Part shown: positions 42,537 to 50,517 of the stretch, piece by piece
Layout: each line of letters begins with the position of its first letter
Position numbering within the stretch: position 1 is the stretch's first letter
Assembly: GCA_029007035.1 (NCBI GenBank)
Contig: JAQXHC010000035.1
Location: 1 to 64,000, forward strand
Reading direction: 5' to 3'
From: Oscillospiraceae bacterium
Lineage (GTDB): Bacteria; Bacillota; Clostridia; Oscillospirales; Ruminococcaceae
DNA length: 64,000 nt
Made by a program: the position numbers and the translations under genes
The notes under the pieces: generated by a model
Databases searched by the model: none
The model's input: only the letters and a program-made list of their open reading frames with translations
What the model was told of the DNA's origin: nothing

Positions 42537-43823
42537 ATGAAATGTCAATTCTGCGGATATGAATCCGATGAAAGCTCGAGATTCTGTGTTAAATGCGGTA
42601 AGTCCCTCTCGGAAGCCATATCAGATACCGCTGAAACAACCAAATCAGAATCAGATAATTCCAAAACAGCCGAGCCGGCGGTCAGCGATGCCGTAACAGC
42701 CGAACCAGAAGCGATTACTCCGGAATCAGTGGATAATCCTGCTGAAGATACAGCTGATTCAGCGCCCGGTGATAATGCCCCTGAGTCTTCTGCTCCTGAA
42801 AAAACTGCCGAAGAAATACCGTCATTCGAATTAAACGGTCAGTCCGGATATTCCTCTGCTCCGAATCCTGAATTTACCGACGAATATATTCCCGACGAGC
42901 CTCAGCCTGTTGAAGTAATCCGTCCGTCAAAACCATCGGGCGGACGCATATTCGCATCAGTGCTTATATCGATACTCGCGGTAATAGTACTTACTCTGTT
43001 CAATGTGCTTCTCCCTGCACGGCTCGGTCTTTGCAGAGACGCCGCAGCTAAATCCGTTAAATCGATTGATACGGGCGATCTTCTCGAAACACGCATTGAC
43101 AGTGACAAAACCGTTTCTGACTACATATTTGAGAATGTTCAGCCGTCGTTCATTGAAAATGTCGGCGCAGAACAGGACGATATTGACGAATTTATTGAAG
43201 AATCGGAAATCATCGATTTTGCTTCCGGTCATATCTCAAATTATGCAGGCTACCTCATCGACGGCTCCGTAACCAAGGATCCCGCCATCGAAACCGACGA
43301 TATTATGGACTTTATCCATGACAGCGACGATGTATTCGAGGATGTTTTCGACTATAAACTGACGAAGAAGGACTATTCCGATTTTGAAAACTCTCTCAGC
43401 GACCTCAACATTGACGATAAACTCTCGCTTGATTACTGGAGCGATGAAATTGATTTCAACCTCGGAACGGTTCACTTCGCTTTCTCGTTTATAACAATAG
43501 GTATTCTTTTCGCACTTGCAGTTGTTATCTGTATCTGGATTGCGATTATTCTCGGCAAGCACGCTTCAGCGATTTTCGGATTCTTCGGAACGATTACAGT
43601 AATCGGCGGCTGCCTTATACTTATTCCGTCGCTTATCGGACTTTTCATGTCGCTGTTCGTAACTCCGGAAGAAACTCTCGCCTATATCACGCTGAAATTC
43701 GCATATCCTGTTACGCTCTTCGGTGCGGCTACAGGAGCGGCTGAGCTTGTTATCGGAATAATCTTCCTTCTCATCAAAAAATTCATAAGAAAAAGAGCGG
43801 CAAAAAAACTTGCTGCAAACTAA
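42537..43823 (+). CDS. Zinc-ribbon membrane protein with acidic linker
   Basis: The 428-aa protein has an N-terminal zinc ribbon (CQFCGY ... CVKCGK), a long acidic, Pro/Ala/Ser/Glu-rich disordered linker (about 25-135), then a membrane helix (about 143-165), a helical acidic extracytoplasmic domain (about 170-315) and three C-terminal helices. A short basic tail ends the protein. It shares the zinc-ribbon-plus-membrane layout with the gene at 2208. ATG 42537 lies after GGAGGA. The perfect promoter implies steady expression. No known family beyond the ribbon. The HAD-like gene follows after 3 nt. Confidence 0.72.
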   Translation: MKCQFCGYESDESSRFCVKCGKSLSEAISDTAETTKSESDNSKTAEPAVSDAVTAEPEAITPESVDNPAEDTADSAPGDNAPESSAPEKTAEEIPSFELNGQSGYSSAPNPEFTDEYIPDEPQPVEVIRPSKPSGGRIFASVLISILAVIVLTLFNVLLPARLGLCRDAAAKSVKSIDTGDLLETRIDSDKTVSDYIFENVQPSFIENVGAEQDDIDEFIEESEIIDFASGHISNYAGYLIDGSVTKDPAIETDDIMDFIHDSDDVFEDVFDYKLTKKDYSDFENSLSDLNIDDKLSLDYWSDEIDFNLGTVHFAFSFITIGILFALAVVICIWIAIILGKHASAIFGFFGTITVIGGCLILIPSLIGLFMSLFVTPEETLAYITLKFAYPVTLFGAATGAAELVIGIIFLLIKKFIRKRAAKKLAAN

Positions 43824-43826
43824 GCC

Positions 43827-45137
43827 ATGAAAAATATCAGAGATCTTAAACGACCGCTCAACACCGAGCAGACGCATCTTCTCGAATCAATGAAATCAAA
43901 AATCGAAGCTGACGGCATAAATACCGTCAGCTTTGAAATGTTTGAAATGCTTGTTGTCCGCCCGCTGTTTGACAAACTTGATACGGCTTTTTTCATGGAA
44001 CGCGAGTTCGGGAATTTCTATGTCGGAAAGCAGTCCTTTTACGAGATTCGCTGCGAAGCCGAGGAATATGTCCGCAAAAGAGCCGACCGAAAAAAGAAAT
44101 GCCCCACTATCGAGGATATTTATTCACGCATTGAAAAAACCGCAAAGCTCAGTCCGTCCGGCATAGAGAAGCTTATGAAGCGGGAATGCAGTCTGAAAGA
44201 ATTTTTCTGCTTTCCCCGAAGCTCGGGATACGAGCTTTACAGCACAGCAAAAAAACTCGGACGAAAAATCATCATCACCGCCGACACCTGCCTGCCGCGG
44301 CGAACGGTTGAGAAAATTCTCGAGAACTGCGGATATACCGGCTACGACGCACTTTACATCACCGGAGACTGCGGTGCGGCAAAGCTGCCCGACGGCGAGC
44401 TTTTCAGTAAAATAAGCTCGGAAATGAAACTCGTTCCGTCGAAAACTCTCCACTTCGGCTGCACATTTGACGCCGATACGGAGGCGCCCATAAAGCAGGG
44501 CTGGAAGTCAATGCTCGTCCCCTCCTGCCGTGACCGGCTGGTTAAATCGGGACGTATCTGCGGATATATTCAAAAGCAGCTGTTTTACGATTTTGCATCG
44601 GAAAAACACCTTGCGCTTCGATGCATACTTGCTCTTTACGCTGTTTATGCGTTTGATTATCCTCAGAGCAAGGTTCCCCACAGCGATTTCTGCGGCGACT
44701 GCTATATGATGGGTTTTCTCATTCTCGGCGCGCTGAGCTGCCATAAGGATTACATTGCCGAAAGCAAGACGGATATTGACGTTCTTTCCGCTCTCGGTAA
44801 AAATTCATCTGCTGCGGACGGAAAAAATGATTTTATCACTCTGTTCGATGGAATTTTCGGTGATACGCTTGAAAAATTCGGCTTCGGTGAATGTGATCTC
44901 CCGCTGAAATTTCTTGCCTGTCACGGCGCTGTCGGCGACAGAATGAATCTCGATAAACAGCTTTCTCCCATAGATTCCGCAGAATGGGGTGCTGCTGTCA
45001 CCGAACCGGAGCTTGCTCCGGTATTCACCAAGGCGCGTGAACGGAATTTCGGTGAAAAGCTCGTTGACAGAATGTTCCCCCCGAACACTAAGGTCCGTAA
45101 GATCCTTGACAGGATCATGGCTAAAATTCATCTTTAA
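43827..45137 (+). CDS. Degenerate HAD-superfamily protein, probably catalytically dead
   Basis: The 436-aa cytosolic protein. The fold of the large COG5610-type HAD hydrolases, often next to glycan genes, can be followed: motif I at about 34-44, the helical cap, motif II IIITADTCLPRRTVEKIL (about 148), GYDALYITGDCGAAKLPDGELF and a motif IV region near 209. The nucleophile position reads SFEMFEML where family members have SFDxFDTL, so Asp is replaced by Glu, and the metal-binding GD after HxG is replaced by HFGCTFDAD. Phosphatase activity is therefore unlikely; binding or scaffolding is possible. It starts 3 nt after the zinc-ribbon gene and ends within the dispersed repeat R5. Confidence 0.7.
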   Translation: MKNIRDLKRPLNTEQTHLLESMKSKIEADGINTVSFEMFEMLVVRPLFDKLDTAFFMEREFGNFYVGKQSFYEIRCEAEEYVRKRADRKKKCPTIEDIYSRIEKTAKLSPSGIEKLMKRECSLKEFFCFPRSSGYELYSTAKKLGRKIIITADTCLPRRTVEKILENCGYTGYDALYITGDCGAAKLPDGELFSKISSEMKLVPSKTLHFGCTFDADTEAPIKQGWKSMLVPSCRDRLVKSGRICGYIQKQLFYDFASEKHLALRCILALYAVYAFDYPQSKVPHSDFCGDCYMMGFLILGALSCHKDYIAESKTDIDVLSALGKNSSAADGKNDFITLFDGIFGDTLEKFGFGECDLPLKFLACHGAVGDRMNLDKQLSPIDSAEWGAAVTEPELAPVFTKARERNFGEKLVDRMFPPNTKVRKILDRIMAKIHL

Positions 45138-45242
45138 GCAACACCTTTAAAGATTGTCCGGCAGATTCACTGCCGGATTATATAAAAATTCCGCAGGCAG
45201 GCTGTCGCCTGTCAAGGAGTTTTTGCGCAGTGCTGCCTTTAA
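45133..45242. repeat. Dispersed TTAAGGCA repeat with internal terminator hairpin (R5)
   Basis: Left end TTTAAGCAACACC; right end GCGCAGTGCTGCCTTTAA. The left end contains the stop codon of the HAD-like gene. Inside lies a perfect stem TCCGGCAG/CTGCCGGA (45157-45177) followed by TTATAT, likely the terminator of that gene. Confidence 0.6.
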
Positions 45243-45293
45243 TGTAATATGCTTCTGAATGATATAATATAATAGACCGAAGAACTCCGAATG

Positions 45294-45301
45294 TTCGACA
45301 A
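45294..45301 (-). promoter_or_regulatory. Candidate 0A box upstream of spo0A
   Basis: TTGTCGAA on the minus strand matches the core of the Spo0A binding site known from Bacillus and Clostridia. It lies about 70 nt upstream of the spo0A -35 and 129 nt before the start codon, compatible with autoregulation. An eight-base match can occur by chance; context makes it credible. Confidence 0.45.
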
Positions 45302-45369
45302 TACACAGGGGTCTGGCACGAATAGACATATTTTCGCCTGAAAGTGAAAATATCCGTCAAAATACGCTG

Positions 45370-45399
45370 TTGCCTTTGACTGATTATCTGTGATATAAT
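45370..45399 (+). promoter_or_regulatory. Promoter of spo0A, extended -10
   Basis: TTGCCT (45370-45375), 18-nt spacer, TGATATAAT with TATAAT at 45394-45399, an extended -10. A perfect ATATTTTC/GAAAATAT dyad lies just upstream (about 45330-45355). A second TATAAT at 45263-45268 lacks a -35. Confidence 0.55.
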
Positions 45400-45429
45400 T
45401 GAATCGTAGAACAAAGGAGGTCTAAAAAA

Positions 45430-46185
45430 ATGAACAAAAAAATAAAAGTACTTATCGGCGATGATTCTGCGGAAAACGGGGTCAGCATAGCAAATAAGCT
45501 GAGAGAAAGAGGAATGTATGCATATACAAGACGCAGAGACGTCACAGTAATCCTCGATTCTATCAGGAACGACCCGCCGGATATTGCAGTGCTCGACGTT
45601 ACAGCTCAGAACGGCGACGCGGTTTCTATTATGAAACGCGCCCGCGAACTGGGAGTCAATGTGCCTGCTTTTATCATTACTTCCGCATACGACAATGAGT
45701 TCGTGGAAAATCAGGTCATGGAAAACGGTGCTTCCAGATTTATGCTGAAGCCTTATGCCGCCGAAGACCTGTGCAGAGCCATTAACTCTATTCTCGGCGA
45801 TAAGGCTGACAGCTTCAGCGATGATATGGAGATCGTGGTAACCGACATCATTCATCAGCTCGGAGTTCCTGCTCATATCAAGGGCTATCACTATCTGAGA
45901 ACTGCAATTCTCCATTCAATCGAGGACAAAACGCTCCTCGAAAGCGTTACGAAGCTCCTTTACCCCACCGTTGCAGGCATCTATGATACGACCTCTTCAA
46001 GGGTAGAGCGCGCTATCCGTCACGCTATCGAGATTGCATGGGACAGAGGCAATGTTGATACGCTCAATTCGTTTTTCGGCTACACCGTGGACATCAGCAA
46101 GGGAAAGCCGACCAATTCGGAATTTATCGCACTTATAACCGATAAGCTCCGTCTGCGCTACAAAACCGCCCTCCGCCGCGCGTAA
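45430..46185 (+). CDS. spo0A: Sporulation master regulator Spo0A
   Basis: The 251-aa response regulator commits cells to sporulation. The receiver domain (about 1-120) has the acidic pair D11/D12, phospho-acceptor D56 in [11 protein letters not shown]84/S85 and K107 in MLKPY. The DNA-binding domain (about 135-251) is highly conserved: [21 protein letters not shown], then the recognition helix [15 protein letters not shown] and [12 protein letters not shown]. The receiver is divergent: the loop after D56 lacks the usual Met-Pro. The ATG follows AAAGGAGG. Unlike in most Clostridia, no spoIVB precedes it. It is monocistronic. Confidence 0.95.
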   Translation: MNKKIKVLIGDDSAENGVSIANKLRERGMYAYTRRRDVTVILDSIRNDPPDIAVLDVTAQNGDAVSIMKRARELGVNVPAFIITSAYDNEFVENQVMENGASRFMLKPYAAEDLCRAINSILGDKADSFSDDMEIVVTDIIHQLGVPAHIKGYHYLRTAILHSIEDKTLLESVTKLLYPTVAGIYDTTSSRVERAIRHAIEIAWDRGNVDTLNSFFGYTVDISKGKPTNSEFIALITDKLRLRYKTALRRA

Positions 46186-46258
46186 AGCAGAAACGGGTCA
46201 ACGCTGTTCGGCGGATCATTTCAGCGGATGGTAATAAATGATTAATAGGAGGATTTTT

Positions 46259-46771
46259 ATGTCATTCAAAAAAGTTGATTTATCAGAGCTCAGCATCAAT
46301 CCGTTTAACCTTATCGGTAAGCAATGGATGCTCCTGACAGGCGGAAATATGGAAAATTTCAACACCATGACCGCTTCATGGGGACAGCTTGGCGTGCTCT
46401 GGAACAAAAACGTTCTTACCTGCTATATCCGTCCGAACCGTTACACCTATGAATTTGTTGAAAACGGAGACTTCTTCACCGCGTCATTCTTCGGCGAAGA
46501 ATACCGCGAAGCTCTGAAATTCTGCGGAGCTCACTCCGGCAGAGACTGCGATAAAGCTAAGGAGGCAGGCATTACTCCGGCTGAATTCGACGGAAGCGTC
46601 GGATTTGAAGAAGCTCAGCTGGTTCTTGTGTGCAAAAAGCTCTATTCGGGAGGAATCCGCGAGGACGCGTTCCTTACCGACGACGGACTTTACGCGAAGT
46701 TCTATGGCTCAGATCCGCTCCACAAGGCTTATATCGCAGAAATCACCGCCGCATACATAAGGCAGGATTAA
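46259..46771 (+). CDS. Flavin reductase-like FMN-binding protein
   Basis: The 170-aa protein. The N-terminal half (IGKQWMLLTGGNMENFNTMTASWGQLGVLWNKNVLTCYIRP) is the FMN-binding split barrel of flavin reductase-like proteins. YTYEFVENGDFFTASFFGEEYREALKFCG continues the core. Such proteins reduce flavin or act as small flavoprotein oxidoreductases; the substrate is not evident. Start ATG 46259 follows AGGAGG by 6 nt; the track's 46238 start lacks one. A short repeat copy begins at its stop codon and a strong terminator follows. Confidence 0.85.
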   Translation: MSFKKVDLSELSINPFNLIGKQWMLLTGGNMENFNTMTASWGQLGVLWNKNVLTCYIRPNRYTYEFVENGDFFTASFFGEEYREALKFCGAHSGRDCDKAKEAGITPAEFDGSVGFEEAQLVLVCKKLYSGGIREDAFLTDDGLYAKFYGSDPLHKAYIAEITAAYIRQD

Positions 46772-46811
46772 GACTGCACCGTACAAAGCATTCTGTCCGG
46801 TATTGCCTTAT
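46769..46811. repeat. Dispersed TTAAGGCA repeat, minimal copy (R6)
   Basis: TTAAGACTGCACCGTACAAA at the left and TGTCCGGTATTGCCTTAT at the right form an imperfect inverted repeat with almost no interior. It starts at the stop codon of the flavin reductase gene. Confidence 0.55.
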
Positions 46812-46855
46812 CCCCTGTCTTCACAAGCAAATGCACACGTTTTTTACTGCGGTCC

Positions 46856-46889
46856 AAAAACGTCCGGAACACACATTCCGGACGTTTTT
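46856..46889 (+). terminator. Terminator of flavin reductase gene
   Basis: Perfect 14-bp stem AAAAACGTCCGGAA/TTCCGGACGTTTTT with a 6-nt loop, then further T residues. Confidence 0.93.
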
Positions 46890-47134
46890 TTGAACTGTTG
46901 AACCGTTATGGAATCAAACGATTTATTTCCGCATATAATGAGATATGGCGACCCCTAAGAAACGTTTTTCAGAAGCAGTAATCCGACTGCGCACCGAATA
47001 TCAGCATCTGATTTTTGTCGGAGTTTTGTGCGATTTATGCGTAATATTACGGAAAAACGGAAATCGGCTCTGCTGCAGGAGAGTCAGCGGTCTTAGATGT
47101 CACCATATACCATATTTTCGAAAGGAGTACTTAT
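46890..47134 (+). promoter_or_regulatory. Non-coding region upstream of asnB
   Basis: The 363-nt gap between genes holds repeat R6, a terminator and then this stretch. A TATAAT at 46934-46939 is the best -10, without a good -35. It would give a leader of about 190 nt. No T-box (no specifier or GGTGG antiterminator motif) or known riboswitch was recognised. The 74-codon track ORF here has no ribosome binding site. Confidence 0.4.
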
Positions 47135-48964
47135 ATGTGCGGAATAGCAGGGGCTGTCAGCTTCATTGAAGATATGCGCGAGGATATGAAAATCTACGAG
47201 AATATGCAGCGAGCCATGCTCAGACGAGGACCTGACCAGCGCGGTATCATTCTTACCCGCGAAGCAGCAATGATTCACACCCGTCTTGCAGTCATCGACA
47301 TAAACGGAGGCAGACAGCCGATGACTTTTACCGACGGAGACAGAACATATACCATAGTCTATAACGGCGAGCTCTATAATACAGCCGAAATCCGCCGCGA
47401 GCTGGAGGATGATTTTGAATTTGCCACTTCCTCCGATACCGAAGTTGTACTGAAAAGCTATGTAAAATGGGGCGCGGACTGCGTTGACAAATTCAACGGA
47501 ATTTTCGCATTCGCTGTGTATGACGAATACAGCCGCAGACTTTTTCTTGCCCGTGACAGAATCGGCGTAAAGCCGCTGTTTTTCTACAGAGCAAAGGACA
47601 GACTTATTTTCGGTTCAGAAATCCCCGTTCTGCTCGAACACCCGATGATTCCCCATGAAATCGACGAGATATCGGCGGCGGAGCTTATTCTTACCGCTCC
47701 CGGCAGAACTCCCGGATGCGGAGTCATAAAGGGAATCGAGGAAGTGAAGCCCGGCTGGTGCGGATTCTATTCGCAGGACGGACTGAAGCTCCGCGAATAC
47801 TGGCGGCTTAAAGCCTGCGAGCTTGACGAAACCTTTGAACAGACCACCGAGCACGTCCGGGAGCTTCTTATCGATTCTATCCGACGGCAGCTCGTATCGG
47901 ATGTTCCCGTCTGCACATTCTTGTCGGGAGGTCTTGATTCAAGCCTTATTTCATCGGTTGCGGCGAGCGAGATGAAGAAAAACGGCAAAATCCTTGATAC
48001 ATTTTCCGTGGACTACCTCGACAATGATAAGTATTTCAGGAAAAGTCATTTCCAGCCTGACAGTGACCCCGAATATATCCGCTGTATGGCTGAATATCTT
48101 GGCACGAATCATCACTGGACAATTGTTGATACATCACAGCTTGTGCCTGCACTCTATGAAGCGGTGGAAGCAAGAGGACTTCCCGGTATGGCGGATGTTG
48201 ACGCGTCACTGCTCATTTTTTGCAGGGAAATAAAGAAATACGGCACTGTCGCACTTTCGGGAGAATGCGCCGATGAACTTTTCGGCGGCTATCCGTGGTT
48301 CCGTGACAAGGACATACGCATGACCGACGGTTTCCCGTGGGCACAGAGCACCTCCTACCGCAAACGCTTTCTAAACAGCTATTATGCCGGAAAAATCAAT
48401 GCCGAAGAATATATCCACGATGCTTACAGAGCTACCGCCGATTATGCAATGAAGCTTCCCGGAGACAGCGCCCTTGAATACAGAATGCGTGAAATGACTC
48501 AGCTTAATTTCACATGGTTCATGCAGACGCTTCTCGACCGCAAGGACAGGATGAGTATGTACAGCGGTCTTGAAGTGAGAGTTCCTTTCTGCGACTACAG
48601 AATTGCCGAATATATGTACAATGTAAAATGGGAGTATAAAGACTACATGGGCAGGGAAAAAGGACTCCTCCGCGAAGCGATGAAAGACTGGCTTCCCGAA
48701 AAAGTCCTTATGCGCAAAAAAAGTCCTTACCCGAAGACTCATAATCCCGATTTCCTTGAAGCAGTTACTGCCGAGCTGAGAAATATTCTCGATAACGACA
48801 GCGCTGTACTCGCCCAGCTGGTAAGCATATCCCAGCTTGAAAAGCTTGTCCGACATGAGGACGATGTTCAGTGGTACGGTCAGCTCATGAAGCTCCCGCA
48901 GACGATCGCGTTCTTCATTCAGCTCTATCACTGGCTGAAGAAATATAAAATCAAAGCCGTATAA
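47135..48964 (+). CDS. asnB: Asparagine synthase (glutamine-hydrolysing)
   Basis: The 609-aa enzyme makes asparagine from aspartate, ATP and glutamine. The N-terminal glutaminase domain (about 2-210) has the catalytic Cys2 in MCGIAGAVS, RRGPDQRG and YNGELYN. The C-terminal synthase domain (about 230-600) has the PP-loop FLSGGLDSSLIS, SGECADELFGGY and DRKDRMSMYSGLEVRVPF. Length and motifs are normal. The ATG follows AAAGGAG. A long GC-rich hairpin follows the stop. Confidence 0.95.
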   Translation: MCGIAGAVSFIEDMREDMKIYENMQRAMLRRGPDQRGIILTREAAMIHTRLAVIDINGGRQPMTFTDGDRTYTIVYNGELYNTAEIRRELEDDFEFATSSDTEVVLKSYVKWGADCVDKFNGIFAFAVYDEYSRRLFLARDRIGVKPLFFYRAKDRLIFGSEIPVLLEHPMIPHEIDEISAAELILTAPGRTPGCGVIKGIEEVKPGWCGFYSQDGLKLREYWRLKACELDETFEQTTEHVRELLIDSIRRQLVSDVPVCTFLSGGLDSSLISSVAASEMKKNGKILDTFSVDYLDNDKYFRKSHFQPDSDPEYIRCMAEYLGTNHHWTIVDTSQLVPALYEAVEARGLPGMADVDASLLIFCREIKKYGTVALSGECADELFGGYPWFRDKDIRMTDGFPWAQSTSYRKRFLNSYYAGKINAEEYIHDAYRATADYAMKLPGDSALEYRMREMTQLNFTWFMQTLLDRKDRMSMYSGLEVRVPFCDYRIAEYMYNVKWEYKDYMGREKGLLREAMKDWLPEKVLMRKKSPYPKTHNPDFLEAVTAELRNILDNDSAVLAQLVSISQLEKLVRHEDDVQWYGQLMKLPQTIAFFIQLYHWLKKYKIKAV

Positions 48965-48970
48965 CGAACG

Positions 48971-49021
48971 GATGCCGTTTCTGCACAAGCCTTTGATCAA
49001 GGCAGGCGCAGGAACGGCATC
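48971..49021 (+). terminator. Long hairpin after asnB
   Basis: GATGCCGTT pairs with AACGGCATC, with further CTGC/GCAG and GCCTT/AAGGC pairs inside, making a 51-nt stem 7 nt past the stop codon. No T run follows, so it may stabilise the 3' end rather than terminate. It abuts the next repeat. Confidence 0.55.
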
Positions 49022-49023
49022 TG

Positions 49024-49129
49024 AATAAAGGCAGCCTCATATAACAGCTCTGCCAGATATCATGTCCGACGGATTCATCTGAATTCTGTACGTATATTTT
49101 AGTTATCCCTTGCGCGGCATTTCATTAAA
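49024..49129. repeat. Degenerate TTAAGGCA repeat (R7)
   Basis: Left end ATAAAGGCAGCCTCATATAA and right end TTGCGCGGCATTTCATTAA resemble the family ends with several mismatches. It fills the gap between convergent asnB and the DUF3877-like gene. Weak assignment. Confidence 0.35.
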
Positions 49130-49655
49130 AACCAAAAGCCATATAATCCTCGCGGCGGAAACGATGATATGATACCATCGGTCCTTCTACGGTAAGACAG
49201 TAATAATATTCATCGGGTATTCCGTCCTCAAAATAGGCAAGGTAATCAAACTCATCATTTTCAACCTGTTCGATATGCGCCCTGTCGGAATATTTTCGGA
49301 AAATGCCGAGAATACTGTCAACAGGCTGTCTTGCGCCTACTGCCGATATAAATTCGGCAAGGAAATCTGAAATTTTTGTGTTGTCCCTGACGTACTTTCT
49401 CGCCTCGGGCGACAATGTAATACAGAAAACATCTCCCTTTGATGACAGATTTACCAAGCCAATCTTTTGACTCAGCTCTTCACAGAATCCCTCAAGACAG
49501 CTGTTCATTTCGCTGTTTGTCATCTTCGTTCCAAGAATACCGTTCAGCGTTGAAAGGGTATAATTCTGCGTCATTGGCGCACAGTCGAAGCCAAGCTTCG
49601 CGTGCGCCTCCTGAACTGAGTCGATTATATGTGCTTCAAGTTTTTTGAGTTCCAT
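49125..49655 (-). CDS. Conserved hypothetical protein, possible DUF3877 family
   Basis: The 176-aa acidic cytosolic protein has no signal or membrane segment. Visible blocks are LEAHIIDSVQEAHAKLGF near the start and EQVENDEFDYLAYFEDGIPDEYYYCLTVEGPMVSYHRFRREDYM at the end, both reminiscent of the DUF3877 family of gut Clostridia. The family name is from memory and tentative; no function is known. It follows the 34-aa microprotein by 6 nt and may be co-translated. Confidence 0.55.
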   Translation of the reverse strand: MELKKLEAHIIDSVQEAHAKLGFDCAPMTQNYTLSTLNGILGTKMTNSEMNSCLEGFCEELSQKIGLVNLSSKGDVFCITLSPEARKYVRDNTKISDFLAEFISAVGARQPVDSILGIFRKYSDRAHIEQVENDEFDYLAYFEDGIPDEYYYCLTVEGPMVSYHRFRREDYMAFGF

Positions 49656-49661
49656 TATGAT

Positions 49662-49766
49662 TCAGCCTCCGTTTGAATTGTCGGCTATTCTTGCTGCGCA
49701 GCACATCGCCATTGTGAATACTCCGACGGTTCCGCCGACAAAAAGTCCTATTAAAAATCCGAGCAT
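49662..49766 (-). CDS. 34-aa membrane microprotein, DUF3789-like
   Basis: The ORF was too short for the track. Reads MLGFLIGLFVGGTVGVFTMA, then CCAARIADNSNGG. One hydrophobic Gly-rich helix is followed by a short polar tail. AAAGGAG lies 7 nt before the ATG. The FxxGLFVGGxxGVFTM pattern is that of the DUF3789 microproteins common in Clostridia and their mobile elements. It lies between trmO and the DUF3877-like gene. Role unknown. Confidence 0.7.
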   Translation of the reverse strand: MLGFLIGLFVGGTVGVFTMAMCCAARIADNSNGG

Positions 49767-49819
49767 AATCATTCTCCTTTCGCATTATTTCAATAATGTA
49801 TTATGCCCGTTGTTTCTCA

Positions 49820-50503
49820 TTATATGCAGTCAATTCCGATTACCGAAAGCGTTTTCCCGCTCACCCTGAAATGTATATCAAACTCCGCAAACCGCATACT
49901 GTAAACTCTTTCCTCATCATTCTGATAAGACGGACGCGGGTCTTCGGCAAGGCAGGCTGTTACGGCTTCAAGCTTTTCCTGAGGGAGCTTTTTTTCAAGT
50001 CCGTTTTCAAAAATCACATCAAGACAGTATTCCTCAAACTCCTCCGCATATCCCCCCGAAGCGCCGGCATGACAATCAGCAAAAGGCAGATATGGCTTAA
50101 TATCGTAAATCGGAGTCATATCAAGCAAATCCGCTCCCGAAACGATAAGAACGCATCCTTCGTGTTCTGTCATCTCGGTGCGGACAAGCTTTACCGATGA
50201 AAGTCCGAGAGGATTCGGGCGAAACGGAGAGCGGCTCGCGAATACTCCGATCCGCTTGTTTCCGCCGAGTCTCGGCGGTCTTACGGTGGGTGACCATTCA
50301 CTGCGGTGAGACTCTGAAAAATCGAAAATCAGCCACAGATGCGAAAATCCCTCTATTCCCCTGATTGCATCGGAATTGCGGTATTCGGGTAAAAAAACGA
50401 TTTTCCCGACAAGTGACGGAACGCGTCCGCTTTGCCTCGGTATACCGAACTTTTCGGGAAAATCCGTTCGTATGTATGCAATTGGTCTAATCTCCATATT
50501 CAT
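49820..50503 (-). CDS. trmO: tRNA (t6A37) methyltransferase TrmO-like
   Basis: The 227-aa protein of the TsaA/TrmO family adds a methyl group to t6A at position 37 of certain tRNAs. The N-terminal barrel domain has IRPIAYIRTDFPEKFGIPRQSG, IEGFSHLWLIFDF, then GVFASRSPFRPNPLGLSSV, the signature of the family. The C-terminal domain (about 150-227) is the extra lobe seen in E. coli TrmO. The start and normal length are well supported. It follows the AraC-type regulator gene by 14 nt and could share its transcript. Confidence 0.88.
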   Translation of the reverse strand: MNMEIRPIAYIRTDFPEKFGIPRQSGRVPSLVGKIVFLPEYRNSDAIRGIEGFSHLWLIFDFSESHRSEWSPTVRPPRLGGNKRIGVFASRSPFRPNPLGLSSVKLVRTEMTEHEGCVLIVSGADLLDMTPIYDIKPYLPFADCHAGASGGYAEEFEEYCLDVIFENGLEKKLPQEKLEAVTACLAEDPRPSYQNDEERVYSMRFAEFDIHFRVSGKTLSVIGIDCI

Positions 50504-50517
50504 ATACCTTTACGAAA

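Noticed and set aside
45178-45915. 245-aa minus ORF opposite spo0A and its promoter
   Set aside because: It spans a promoter, a repeat and conserved Spo0A codons; no ribosome binding site.
46890-47134. T-box or amino-acid riboswitch for asnB
   Set aside because: No T-box antiterminator sequence or specifier hairpin could be found in the leader.
46945-47169. 74-aa ORF MATPKKRFSEAV... before asnB
   Set aside because: It overlaps the asnB start, lacks a ribosome binding site and ends in Cys/Arg-rich random-looking sequence.
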